A stretch of 64,000 nucleotides of DNA from Amoebidium appalachense (taxonomy: Eukaryota > Ichthyosporea). The first letter of the stretch is position 1. The number at the start of each line of letters is the position of its first letter. The notes under the pieces are model-generated. The model saw only the letters and a list, made by a program, of their open reading frames with translations, was not told the origin of the DNA and ran no database searches. The position numbers and the translations under genes were made by a program. This document shows, one piece after another, positions 22,576 through 31,107 of the stretch. Where the stretch lies: contig CAVNZM010000018.1 in assembly GCA_963693365.1 (NCBI GenBank), forward strand, positions 1,736,001 through 1,800,000, written 5' to 3'.

Positions 22576-23208
22576 GCTCTTTGTTTTGTTTTTTGGGGGA
22601 GGGGTCTTCCCACCCTCTTGCCCGTGGCTTCTCTATTTATTTTTCATCTTTTACGTCTTTGCCTGGAGTGTACCCAGTGCGCTTCCTGGAGAAGCACGTG
22701 CTGGGGTGGTAGCTAGCCTGTCATCCCCAACAATTGGGACTCCTGTCAATAAACGGTTTCGACCAATCAGATTGAACCGGTTTCGTACAATCAGATTTAA
22801 TGTTTCGACCAATCAGATTGAATAACGGGTGAAAACGATTCAAGCATTATTCAAAGGTGGTCTCTGTGATTCGATCAATATTGAAATGGATGCTCCGTGG
22901 ATCGAAAGATATTGACCGAGGGTTCGTGTTTGGTTGACCGGATATTGGCAGGGGTTCGCGCGATGTTCGTTTTGGGTTCACTAGATTTTCGCCAAACACG
23001 AGTTCGGGTTGACCGGATATTGGCAGGGGTTCGCGCGATGTTCGTTTTGGGTTCACTAGATTTTCGCCAAACACGAGTTCGGGTTGACCGGATATTGACC
23101 AAAAGGGTTCGTGTTTGGCTGGATGGATATTGGCCAACTCCTGCGCTGCTTTGACCGTTTATTGGCCAACTCTGCGCTGCTTTGACTTTTTGCCCATGGC
23201 TTCTTTAT
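22576..23208. repeat. Spacer with 75-bp duplication and copied gene 3' end
   Basis: No gene. Two near-identical ~75-bp units starting GGTTGACCGGATATTGGCAG (about 22934 and 23008), plus partial copies. The segment ATTTATTTTTCATCTTTTAC at 22634 is repeated at 23207, where it forms the 3' end of the 118-residue nuclease-like gene, so part of that gene's end has been duplicated. CAATCAGATT boxes lie at 22765-22815. Confidence 0.7.
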
Positions 23209-23565
23209 TTATTTTTCATCTTTTACGTCTTTGCCCGCGCCGTCCCCCCAAATCAGCTGCAACGTGTCCTCTTCGGTTGTAAGCGTGATGTTCAGCGACG
23301 TGATGGTTTGCACGGCAATCCTGTACACGTCTGCCGGCGCATAGTCGAACAGGTGGATCCTCGGTTGTCGGTCGGGGTAGTAGTGGCTGTATGCGAGCAC
23401 GTTTCCGATCGCCGTCGTCCACTGCGATACACGCTGGACCTCGATGACCTGTGTGCTGGTCAGCACGTCGATCCGGCCGGCCCGAGTGGGCACCTCGCAC
23501 ACCCCGTCCTCGACCTTGGCCAGTCGCTCGCGCACGAACGCCTCGTCGTAGCCTACCGCAGACAT
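23209..23565 (-). CDS. PD-(D/E)XK nuclease-like paralog 1, catalytic Lys lost
   Basis: 118 residues from the ATG at 23565. It has the same fold signature as the 23767-24450 protein: AGRIDVLT at residues 29-36 (Asp33), then VIEVQRVSQW at 40-49, and a downstream YYPDRQPRIHLFDYA. In the intact paralog the core reads D-x8-E-V-K; here Glu42 is kept but the Lys position is Gln44. Restriction-endonuclease-like nucleases need this Lys, so the protein is probably inactive, or has become a DNA-binding or regulatory subunit. No domain follows the nuclease region. It is arranged in tandem with the intact paralog, 200 bp away on the same strand. Confidence 0.65.
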   Translation of the reverse strand: MSAVGYDEAFVRERLAKVEDGVCEVPTRAGRIDVLTSTQVIEVQRVSQWTTAIGNVLAYSHYYPDRQPRIHLFDYAPADVYRIAVQTITSLNITLTTEEDTLQLIWGDGAGKDVKDEK

Positions 23566-23766
23566 TCTATAACAGTGTACGAATAAAAAATACACCACAC
23601 ACAGACACCCGGTATCCCTAAAAATAGCCCCCCACACCAGGCTTTGACTGTTTCGCCAGCCAGCGCATTGTACGCGCGCGGAGCTTCCCCATTTTTTACC
23701 GTTCATGGGTTTGATGGATTCCAGACGCACACGCGCCCGGGCGTGCGCGTGCTGCATGTGGTCGCC

Positions 23767-24450
23767 CTATTCGTCGGCCTGGCCGCTGTTCTCAAAGTTC
23801 AGGACCTTGTCTCTGTCGAATCGATACCCCATAGTTGTTTCCGATGTGGGGTTCCCTATTTTCACCATATTCGAGTAGACCCAGCTGCGCTCCCCAAGGA
23901 CCTTTTTGAGGCACGAACCCAACCTTTTGGATCCCACCCGAATTTCCGTACCCGTTCCCCTTGTGCTCGCCCAGGTGCGCATCAGTTCCAGCATCCCGCC
24001 AGTCGTCACCCACACCCCCCCTTCCGCCAGTTGTGATGCTGCAACACCGTATCCGTTGGCCACGTCCTTCAAGAACTGTACCTCCACCGAAACAGAACCA
24101 GCCTGTGGCCTGGAGGGCGTAGCAGTTGGTCGGTTTCCCCACACAAGCTGCATCGTGTCAGGTTCCACCGTCACACATATATTAAAGTCTGACATTGTTT
24201 CGATGGCCACCTTGAACACGTCTGCTGACGCATAGCCGAACAGATGGACCCGTGGTCGGTGGCTCGGGTAGTACTTCATGTACGCCTGCACCTGTCCCAT
24301 TGCGGCCTTCCACTGCGGTGCGCGCTTGACCTCGATGATGTCCGTGTCTGTGAGCAGGTCGATGCGGCCCGCGGGGGTCACCACTTCGCGTTTCCCACCT
24401 TCAATCCGTGCCAATTTGTCGCTGACAAACGCCTCGTTGTAGGTGGCCAT
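23767..24450 (-). CDS. PD-(D/E)XK nuclease-like protein with helicase-type C-terminal module
   Basis: 227 residues from the ATG at 24450. The N-terminal half has a restriction-endonuclease-like core: AGRIDLLT with Asp31, then IIEVKRAPQW with Glu40 and Lys42 (D-x8-ExK), followed by YYPSHRPRVHLFGYA. Residues about 118-227 (VEVQFLKDVANG, VWVTTGGMLELMRTW, SKRLGSCLKKVLG) match the C-terminus of the D5-like helicase at 25054-27111 (IEIQFLRDVATG, TWATTGGLVECMKEW, VKRLGTVLTQVFG). A nuclease linked to a module that elsewhere ends a replicative helicase suggests a role in replication, recombination or genome processing. It is divergent from the zinc-finger gene, with a 92-bp shared intergenic region. 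Confidence 0.72.
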   Translation of the reverse strand: MATYNEAFVSDKLARIEGGKREVVTPAGRIDLLTDTDIIEVKRAPQWKAAMGQVQAYMKYYPSHRPRVHLFGYASADVFKVAIETMSDFNICVTVEPDTMQLVWGNRPTATPSRPQAGSVSVEVQFLKDVANGYGVAASQLAEGGVWVTTGGMLELMRTWASTRGTGTEIRVGSKRLGSCLKKVLGERSWVYSNMVKIGNPTSETTMGYRFDRDKVLNFENSGQADE

Positions 24451-24500
24451 CACTGTAGGTCACAAAAAAATCAGTGGCCGACGAAGAAGACCAGGGGTTA

Positions 24501-24507
24501 TATAAAG
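24501..24507 (+). promoter_or_regulatory. TATA box of zinc-finger gene
   Basis: TTATATAAAGCG lies 42 nt before the ATG at 24543, like the TATA boxes of the neighbouring genes. Confidence 0.6.
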
Positions 24508-24542
24508 CGTTATCATGTTTCTTTTCTTGCCACTTAGCAGTA

Positions 24543-24998
24543 ATGGACCTCCAATACACGCCAACCATAGAGACACCCCCTAACCCGAAGCGCCACGCTT
24601 GCACACTGTGTTCAGCAATGTTCACATTCAAGGCAAATCTAAAAAGACACGAAAATACCCACAAGAATAATAGCACCGGCGCATATGCCTGTCCACAACC
24701 CGGCTGCTTTGCAAGCTTTGCCCGCAGCGACCACATGAAACTGCACCAGCGCACACACTCTGGCAGCCGACCCTATCAATGCCCAGACTGTCCAGCCACT
24801 TACGTCTATCCTGCGGGTTTGTGGGTTCACCGACGAACAGCTCATGAAGGGTGTCAGCTGCCGAGACGGCCCCGGCGCGCAAGCGGGCGTTTTACATGCC
24901 CCTTCGACCAGTGCCAGGCTGCATTTGCCTGGTCTACAACCCTGAACAGGCACGTCGAGACTGAACACCCCAGTCTTGTGCCCAGCCCGAAGGTATAA
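24543..24998 (+). CDS. C2H2 zinc-finger protein (four fingers)
   Basis: 151 residues from the ATG at 24543. Four C2H2 fingers are visible: CTLCSAMFTFKANLKRHENTH, written here in two parts as CTLCSAMF and LKRHENTH; CPQPGCFASF with MKLHQRTH; CPDCPATY with LWVHRRTAH; and CPFDQCQAAF with LNRHVETEH. Linkers of the SGSRPYQC type are as in TFIIIA/Kruppel-like DNA-binding proteins. It probably binds DNA as a transcription factor. The family is very common in eukaryotes and is also captured by viruses. Its TAA stop overlaps the TATA box of the next gene, so the two are tightly packed. Confidence 0.85.
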   Translation: MDLQYTPTIETPPNPKRHACTLCSAMFTFKANLKRHENTHKNNSTGAYACPQPGCFASFARSDHMKLHQRTHSGSRPYQCPDCPATYVYPAGLWVHRRTAHEGCQLPRRPRRASGRFTCPFDQCQAAFAWSTTLNRHVETEHPSLVPSPKV

Positions 24999-25000
24999 AA
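24994..25000 (+). promoter_or_regulatory. TATA box of D5-like helicase, overlapping upstream stop
   Basis: GGTATAAAAGCG is 60 nt before the ATG at 25054. The TAA inside it (24996-24998) is the stop codon of the zinc-finger gene. Confidence 0.7.
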
Positions 25001-25053
25001 GCGCTTGCCAGACCTCAGACCGTCAAATATTATCTATCCCCTTCACTACCACA

Positions 25054-27111
25054 ATGGATGTCATTCGCTCAAACATGAACACTGCCCGGTGCGACGGCAA
25101 GGATACGGAGAAGACCGAATACGAGGTTTGCTGCGAGGGTGCAGATCAACCCAAGCAGGCAAACCAAGGGCTCTCGCGCCGCAGAGCCTGTCCTGACTGG
25201 TACCTCGCAGTCTTTGCACCACAGGGGTCCCGGGAAGTTACGGTGGACAATGAGCCCTTCGATCACAACGACCTCCACAATTCCCTCAAGCGACAGTTTG
25301 GACTGGTTTATGCCGAAATAACCACCCGTCAGTCCAAGCGCCACAAGACCGCACACTACGAGTGCAACACCCGCCACCCAGCTCCCGGGCCTAACAGAGC
25401 TGCGCTCAAGTCATGGGCCAAGGAGAAATTTCCTTTGGCCAACAGGGTAGTAATGAACCCGATTCTCGACTGGACGACCGCGACGCGTTGGACCCAGGGG
25501 CCCCATACGACCACATTCGGCGAAGCACCTTGTACGGCAGCTGTCCCCGCTGTGGTTGCGAAAAAGGACAGCAAGCGGCTGGCTCATATTGAGGAGGTGT
25601 TTCGTGTTCTGGAGCAGGAGTCGACCGACCCTCCGGGTGGATACGAGTTCATGCCGGACCTGCTACCAACCACCTGGAAGGAAACTGAGCTCGTCGAGTA
25701 CCTGCAGAAGTGGGTGGGAAAAATCAGCGGAACCTCCCTCTACCTCTTGAAGGTGTGGTGCCATGACAAGGGCGTGTACACACTCAAGACGTTGACCGAA
25801 AAAGACATGAAATGCACCATGCAGGGTTTTGTGGTCGAGTGGATGGAGGGCGAGGGTTGTGAAATCAAGCGGACATACACCGGCATTGACTTCCTTATGG
25901 GACGCCGCATTCCTCGTTATGGACTAGCAGTCTTTGACCCCGCGTCGCCCAATCCCAAGACAGGAGAGACAAACCCAAAGTACCGCCAAGGAGCCTTGTT
26001 CACATATAACTTCTTTCGCGGCTTCCCCATCAAGTACACCGAGGGCTTCCGTTTCATGGGTCCAGAATGCCCCGTGATCCCCTACCATCCTGGCCAGCAG
26101 GTTGTGGTCATGCCGGATCAGCTCCTCGACAAGTACCGTGTACGTGAATACGGGGGCATTGAGATGTTCATACGCCACACATTCGAGGTGCTTGCCGATG
26201 GAAACGCCGAGGCATTCGAATACCTTCTTAAGTGGGTGGCCCAGATCTTCCAGTATCCGGACACTAAGTCTGGAGCGGCGGTTCTCGTCAAGTCAGTCCA
26301 GGGCACCGGAAAAAACGTGTTCTTCGACGTACTCAAGGCGCTCGTTGGCTCGGAATACTACGCCTACGTGAAGAACAAGGAACACATATCCAGCAAGTTC
26401 AACTCCCACCTCAACCACAAACTACTAGCTGTTATCGACGAGTGTGTCTTTGGTGGGAGCCACGAGGCCAACAACCTTATCAAAAGTCTGATCACACAAG
26501 AAGACAGCCTTTTGGAGAAAAAGGGGGTGGATGGCATCTACACCAAAAACTTCGAGCGCTACGTGTTTCTGTCAAACGAAGACTGGCCCGTTCGTGTGGA
26601 GCTATCCGATCGGAGATTCATATGTCTCGAGGCAAACAGCAGCCGGGTGGGCCAGCTTCGATACTTCGACGAGTTCGTCAGATATCACAGGCAACCCGAA
26701 GTGCTGGAGGCTCTGTTTCACTTCTTCTTGGACCTTCCTGGTGTCCCTAAAACAATGCCGCCGCCGCCACAAACAAATCTCAAACAGAAGCTCATGGAGA
26801 AGAGTCTGCCCATCGAGATACAATTTCTGAGGGATGTCGCAACTGGCGCAGAGGGAACAGATGTTTTTGGTCTCGAGGATGGCACCTGGGCCACAACGGG
26901 TGGCTTGGTGGAGTGCATGAAAGAGTGGGCCGATGCAAACATGATGGATAGCCGAAAGGTTGTCGGGGTCAAGAGGCTCGGCACGGTACTGACGCAGGTG
27001 TTTGGAGGTTCGGCCTTCGTGCCTGCAGGTGGAAGAGTTTCAAGAGGGGCGCCTGGAAGACACACACGTGCTCATTTGCTCGATTTTGCAAAAATCATGA
27101 GTTTCCAGTGA
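25054..27111 (+). CDS. D5-like superfamily-3 helicase (copy 1)
   Basis: 685 residues from the first ATG after the TATA box; the frame is open further upstream, but only with non-ATG starts. The helicase core is in the C-terminal half: Walker A SVQGTGKN (Lys420), Walker B LLAVIDE (Asp462-Glu463), sensor FLSNEDWP (Asn508) and a DRRF arginine motif. This is the SF3/D5-like group used for replication by poxviruses, giant viruses and Polinton-like elements. The ~370 residues before it have no clear primase motif to my eye. The C-terminal ~100 residues (IEIQFLRDVATG, WATTGGLVECMKEW) are shared with the nuclease at 23767-24450 and with helicase copy 2. Intronless and compactly spaced. Hexameric 3'-5' helicase activity is inferred from the family. 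Confidence 0.88.
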   Translation: MDVIRSNMNTARCDGKDTEKTEYEVCCEGADQPKQANQGLSRRRACPDWYLAVFAPQGSREVTVDNEPFDHNDLHNSLKRQFGLVYAEITTRQSKRHKTAHYECNTRHPAPGPNRAALKSWAKEKFPLANRVVMNPILDWTTATRWTQGPHTTTFGEAPCTAAVPAVVAKKDSKRLAHIEEVFRVLEQESTDPPGGYEFMPDLLPTTWKETELVEYLQKWVGKISGTSLYLLKVWCHDKGVYTLKTLTEKDMKCTMQGFVVEWMEGEGCEIKRTYTGIDFLMGRRIPRYGLAVFDPASPNPKTGETNPKYRQGALFTYNFFRGFPIKYTEGFRFMGPECPVIPYHPGQQVVVMPDQLLDKYRVREYGGIEMFIRHTFEVLADGNAEAFEYLLKWVAQIFQYPDTKSGAAVLVKSVQGTGKNVFFDVLKALVGSEYYAYVKNKEHISSKFNSHLNHKLLAVIDECVFGGSHEANNLIKSLITQEDSLLEKKGVDGIYTKNFERYVFLSNEDWPVRVELSDRRFICLEANSSRVGQLRYFDEFVRYHRQPEVLEALFHFFLDLPGVPKTMPPPPQTNLKQKLMEKSLPIEIQFLRDVATGAEGTDVFGLEDGTWATTGGLVECMKEWADANMMDSRKVVGVKRLGTVLTQVFGGSAFVPAGGRVSRGAPGRHTRAHLLDFAKIMSFQ

Positions 27112-27734
27112 CCATACCAAAAACACTCTATTTAGCTTTGATAGTTTCGTTGTGTAGCTTCGTCGACACCCAGATCGGGCGATTTCATTGGCTGAAATGT
27201 TTTTTTCGTGATTGTGATTGGCTGAATATCACAGTTAGCTACTTTAGCAGGATAGCTGGATGTTTTTTGGGGTCCCTGCACAAACACACACACACACAGC
27301 TCTGTACTTATTTTTTGCCATGGGTTGACTTCATTTTTATCCAGCTAACATAGCTAACGAAGCTAAATCGTATTAAAATATAGCTAAAAAGCTAATTTCT
27401 ATTAGTGAAACATGGTTTGGGTTTAGCTTCGTGTGTGGCGACTTTAGCTTCGTTGCAACAGTGAGTGACCGTGTATCTGTATTTGGTCTCTGTGTAACTG
27501 CTCTGTAGAGGGGTAACGTTACTCAGCACGCGAGGCATGCGAGGCACGCGAGGCACCCGCGCCCCCCAGCCCCCCCCAGCCACCCCCAGCCACCCCCAGC
27601 CCCGCCCAGCCACCCCCAGCCCCCCACGCGCCGCAACATTGTCGGGCGCACACACAAGGTCGAAAGTGCGATGTGTGATTGTCAATGGGTAACCCGGTTG
27701 GGGCGGCACGCGAATTTTATGTGTGCGGTATGTG
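27112..27734. other. Spacer with C-rich direct repeat
   Basis: No gene. Repeated AGCTAA motifs lie at 27230-27400. A C-rich repeat (CCCCCAGCCACCCCCAGCC) with GGCACGCGAGGCACCCGCG lies at 27520-27630. A related GGCACGCGAGGC..CCCCCAGCC block recurs at 28240-28305, on the other side of the nuclease relic. Confidence 0.6.
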
Positions 27735-28148
27735 ATGACGGACACCGAGCTTGAGTTCGCACGGAACATGGTCGTATACGAGCTGGCCGACCGGCTGGAA
27801 GGCGTCGAGGACACGCTCACCAAGGTCGGGCGCATCGACGTGCTGACGGACCACCAGATCGTCCAGGTCGAGCAGCTGGCCGACTGGAAGACCGCCATGG
27901 CGAACGTGCTGGCGAACCACCACTTCCACCCCGACAAGGAGATGCGCGTGCACCTGTTCAACCACGGCCCGCTCGTGCCCGCCGAAACCATCGCGCACGC
28001 CATGAGGATCATGGACAAGCACGAGATCATGGTGACGTGCGAGGAGGACATCCTGTACGGGCTGTTTCCGGTTGGGCCCCACAGTGCCCCCCCACCCGTG
28101 CACACGGCACCCGCCGCTGCGCCAGAGGCTCGGAAGTCCGGGCGTTGA
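27735..28148 (+). CDS. PD-(D/E)XK nuclease-like paralog 3, catalytic residues lost
   Basis: 137 residues from the ATG at 27735. It is clearly related to the two nuclease-like proteins at 23-24 kb: VGRIDVLT with Asp35, then QIVQVEQLADWKTAMANVLA, and MRVHLFNHG. At the two key positions Glu is replaced by Gln44 and Lys by Glu46, so the metal-dependent nuclease site is gone. The C-terminus is a Pro/Ala-rich extension. The frame is intact despite the changes, which argues for a retained, altered role, or recent decay. It sits between two copies of a GGCACGCGAGGC/CCCCCAGCC-rich sequence. Confidence 0.62.
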   Translation: MTDTELEFARNMVVYELADRLEGVEDTLTKVGRIDVLTDHQIVQVEQLADWKTAMANVLANHHFHPDKEMRVHLFNHGPLVPAETIAHAMRIMDKHEIMVTCEEDILYGLFPVGPHSAPPPVHTAPAAAPEARKSGR

Positions 28149-28313
28149 TGGCGTGACACCTCCCCCCGGGGCGCGGGTGGCTGGGGGGGCTGTGGGGGGC
28201 TGTGGGGGCACACGAGGAACAATAAAGGAAGCACGAACACACCCGGCGCGAGGCACGCAGGCACGCGAGGCGTGCGAGCCCCCCCCAGCCCCCCCAGCCC
28301 CGTGTGTGAAGGA

Positions 28314-28460
28314 GTAGAATATGCCAGTCTTATTGATTATACGATGTTGGTGCGTGATCTGGATAGACATGCGGCGAGTGATTATGTGAGACGTAACTTT
28401 GAAAACCAAAAGCCTGAACATGAGGCTTTTGAGATTTGGCGATTCCCCAAGACATTTCAA
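28314..28460 (+). pseudogene. Fragment of MSV199/KilA-N-like module
   Basis: An open segment without ATG that encodes EYASLIDYTMLVRDLDRHAA then SDYVRRNFENQKP. It matches residues about 182-212 of the gene directly downstream (MASLVDYTMLVRGLDRDAAG, RYLRRIFEDP). The remainder of the gene is missing. It looks like a relic left by recombination among paralogs, and it now sits in the upstream region of the 28556 gene. Confidence 0.6.
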
Positions 28461-28510
28461 TGGGTAAGCACCAACCTGCCCTCGGCACGACTGAGGGTGC
28501 CACGCGCAGG

Positions 28511-28517
28511 TATAAAA
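28511..28517 (+). promoter_or_regulatory. TATA box of Bro-like gene
   Basis: GGTATAAAAGGAGCAC lies 45 nt before the ATG at 28556. Confidence 0.7.
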
Positions 28518-28555
28518 GGAGCACACACGGCCACCTGGGGTCAGTCTGACACAGC

Positions 28556-30166
28556 ATGGCTGGCGAGCAGAACAAAAAAGGCGACATGTCGTTTCTTTGG
28601 AAGGAGTTCCCTCAGTTCAAGGGCACCACTGTGCGAATTGACAACAAAACCAAGAATGCAAGTGTTTTGGATGTCGTCGCTCTTGTGCTCGGAAACCGTG
28701 AAGCAGCCCGCATGGCATGGAAATCTCTCAGAGACAGCTCTGATCCATCCGTAAGTGAAACCGTAAGCGCGGCTTACGGTCTGAAAATCAACGGCAAGGG
28801 TCTGGAGACAGATGTTGCCCCCTTCCGCACCCTCCTCGAGATCATCTACCTGCTCCCTGGCAAGCGCGCGCACCATGTTCGCATGAGCAGTATCAATTTT
28901 ATCAAGCGCCTGATGTCCAACGAAGTAAATTCCAGTCCTGGAAGTCAGACAGAGGGTATAAAAGGACCCAACACACATCACAATACCTCAATCTCGCAAA
29001 GCATGGATCTCGAACACACCGATCTTGTCTTGACCGGAAACGAGGTCGCCGCTAAAAAAGGCGACACAATTTGCATAGGCAACCATGTCATTCGAGTGTG
29101 TCAGGTCGGTGGTGTGAAGATGGCGAGTCTTGTGGACTATACCATGCTTGTCCGCGGTTTGGATAGAGACGCAGCCGGTCGATATCTACGGCGTATCTTC
29201 GAAGACCCATCCCTCAAGCAATCGGTCAAAATGACCGATTGCCACTTTGGAAATGGGGGAAAACCATCTCCTGGTGTTCCTGCAACTTCATTGGTCAAGC
29301 TGACGTTCAAGATTGCATCTGGCTCACGCTATGGTTCCGCGATCATCGACAAGTGGGCCCGAGACATAGCGCGCCTGGAAGGTGGAGACGAAACACTCGT
29401 GGAGGACATCGAGCGCAACCGTGCCGCGGCAGCGGCCAACCCGTCAGGACCCAACGCTTTCATGCGCGACAGTGTGAGGGGGGAAATGGATGCCGACGGG
29501 ACACCCGAGAGGGAGCCCAAGAGACTGAAGCTCGGAGACATCACCCAGTTCATGACCAACCAGGCCGAGATGGAAACCGCACTGAGTCTGTACAAGGAGG
29601 CGCGCATCGCCGAATCTGCTCAGTACACGGAGATCATGATGATGCGCGAGCAGGCTGCTCTGATCCGGGAGGAGCGCCTGAAACTCGAGGTGCAGTGTCG
29701 GCTTCTGGAACTTCAGACCACAGACAATCTCAAGCAGGACCAAATTCCATCGGAATTCGAGGATGCCAGTGATGAGCTGCGCCGGGTCACCAACCACGTG
29801 TGCACCAAGCAGCAGTCCGGTATCTACGTGTTTGTGTCCGAGTATGGCGACCCGCCCTGTCTGAAGATCGGCCAGAGCCTGAAGGACGTGAAGGGCCGCA
29901 TGAGGCAGGCCGGTACGTGGCATGTGGGGCCCAACAAGCGCCTGCTCTTTGCGCTTCCCGTGCCGTCCGAGCAGTTGGCGCTTGCAGAAAAGTGCCTGCA
30001 CACGGCACTCAAACACAAGAACGTCGAGCGCGAGCTGTTCCGTGTGGACTTTGTGACTTTTGCTGCTTCCATGCTGGAGATGGCGAGGGGGCACATGGAA
30101 GACGACTTGACACGGGACCTCGTCATCAGCGTGTTCAAGAAAGCCAGCCAGGAGCAAGCACAGTAG
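28556..30166 (+). CDS. Bro-like/T5orf172 protein, apparent fusion with internal promoter
   Basis: 536 residues from the ATG at 28556. Residues 1-120: a DNA-virus N-terminal module (ASVLDVVALVLGNREAARMA, then LLEIIYLLPGKRAHHVRM). Residues 121-149 are low-quality sequence that contains, at DNA level, a second TATAAAA box (28957). Met150 (ATG at 29003) would start a 387-residue protein: MASLVDYTMLVRGLDRDAAG module, a helical charged region (~340-410), and a C-terminal T5orf172/GIY-YIG-like domain (~420-520: SGIYVFVSEYG, LKIGQSLKDVKGRMRQAG). Proteins combining Bro/KilA-N-type N-termini with this domain are typical of large DNA viruses and are thought to bind DNA. I infer that a complete downstream gene has been joined in frame to the 5' part of a paralog, which may be translated as one protein or as two. 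Confidence 0.75.
   Translation: MAGEQNKKGDMSFLWKEFPQFKGTTVRIDNKTKNASVLDVVALVLGNREAARMAWKSLRDSSDPSVSETVSAAYGLKINGKGLETDVAPFRTLLEIIYLLPGKRAHHVRMSSINFIKRLMSNEVNSSPGSQTEGIKGPNTHHNTSISQSMDLEHTDLVLTGNEVAAKKGDTICIGNHVIRVCQVGGVKMASLVDYTMLVRGLDRDAAGRYLRRIFEDPSLKQSVKMTDCHFGNGGKPSPGVPATSLVKLTFKIASGSRYGSAIIDKWARDIARLEGGDETLVEDIERNRAAAAANPSGPNAFMRDSVRGEMDADGTPEREPKRLKLGDITQFMTNQAEMETALSLYKEARIAESAQYTEIMMMREQAALIREERLKLEVQCRLLELQTTDNLKQDQIPSEFEDASDELRRVTNHVCTKQQSGIYVFVSEYGDPPCLKIGQSLKDVKGRMRQAGTWHVGPNKRLLFALPVPSEQLALAEKCLHTALKHKNVERELFRVDFVTFAASMLEMARGHMEDDLTRDLVISVFKKASQEQAQ
28957..28963 (+). promoter_or_regulatory. Internal TATA box within the Bro-like frame
   Basis: GGGTATAAAAGGACCC lies 46 nt before the in-frame ATG at 29003, the same arrangement as at 28511/28556. 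It reads through in frame as residues of the longer protein. Confidence 0.65.
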
Positions 30167-30258
30167 CCCCACGACATACCTTCAAAGTTTCGTTTCTTCA
30201 AACAGAGGAAACACATCAATATTTCGATAAGCAGGTATACATATACCCGCGCAGGGCC

Positions 30259-30813
30259 TCAGTCGCCGTAGTCGATGGGCCACTCGGTGGTGCCCATGTA
30301 CGCACTGCCCCCGGGGGTGATGCCGAGCAGCCCGTAGAGCGTGTTGCCGAAGCCCAGCACGGCCTCGATGGCCTCATCGGGCAGCACGTGCGCCAGCCCG
30401 CGCCATAAGTTCCTGTGGATCCAGAGGCGGTCGCGCGTGTAGAACGGGGCAGGCACGACGGCGGCCTGGTTTCGGATGAGCTCAGCGGCCACTGTTTGTG
30501 CGAGTGTGGGGGCACCGGGGAGCGGGCGCTCGAAGATCAAGGTGGGGGTCTCCGTGTAGGAGGGCATGATATCTGCCCAATCCGGCGGCTGGATTTCCAG
30601 GTCAAAGACCATCATCCACTGAAAGGCATTCAGTGCAGCGCTGTACGTGACCATGAGCCGCCTGTCATCGACCCAGTCATGCCCCGCATCAATTGCAAAC
30701 TCCCAGAAGCCCGTCGCGCGGCCATCGTCCATCACGCGTGGAGGGTCATACCAGGCATCGATGAAGTGCGTGTGCTTGCACACAAACCTGAGTGGGGCAG
30801 TCAGCACCGACAT
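30259..30813 (-). CDS. Unrecognised, possible structural protein (184 aa)
   Basis: Starts at the first ATG of the open frame (30813), giving MSVLTAPLRFVCKHTHFIDA; 48 more codons are open upstream without an ATG. The protein is rich in Trp and Pro and beta-prone at the start, with a later helical part LAHVLPDEAIEAVLGFGNTL. This resembles WWGLLPEDAIRRIV in the 588-residue protein, which suggests the two share a domain. No enzyme motif is visible. High GC, like the other genes between 30 and 37.5 kb, with which it may form a late or virion gene block. Confidence 0.6.
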   Translation of the reverse strand: MSVLTAPLRFVCKHTHFIDAWYDPPRVMDDGRATGFWEFAIDAGHDWVDDRRLMVTYSAALNAFQWMMVFDLEIQPPDWADIMPSYTETPTLIFERPLPGAPTLAQTVAAELIRNQAAVVPAPFYTRDRLWIHRNLWRGLAHVLPDEAIEAVLGFGNTLYGLLGITPGGSAYMGTTEWPIDYGD

Positions 30814-31107
30814 TCTGCCCCTGCGAATGTTGCCGAATTCGTCCGTGGGCTCGGGCGGCTGCGGGTAGACGATGCGGACTACACCCAGTGCTCGGGTCTG
30901 GACCCCACCCGCAATGCCCGGCTGGGCGGGGATGAAACCACGTTGGGTCGTCGACAAAGGCTTGCAGGTCCCCCGGGTTGGTCAGCACCCTCTTTTCCAC
31001 CGGCCAGTTCATATGTGCAGGCCCCAATAAATAGAACACAACCAGCTCTGGGACCTCCCCCCACCCCCCAGCAAACAAGAACACCCCTGCGCCCACAACT
31101 ATTATCC

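Noticed and set aside
22847-23154. Frames with repeated ISGQPELVFGENLVNPKR-like peptides
   Set aside because: They come from the 75-bp duplicated spacer sequence. The repeat length happens to be a multiple of 3, and there are no other signs of a gene.
24976-25053. Upstream extension of the D5-like helicase frame
   Set aside because: It would need a TTG start and overlaps the TATA box and the upstream stop codon. The first ATG at 25054 is 60 nt after the TATA box.
30814-30957. Upstream extension of the 184-aa gene
   Set aside because: No ATG is present in this part of the frame. An upstream exon is possible, but no acceptor was convincing.
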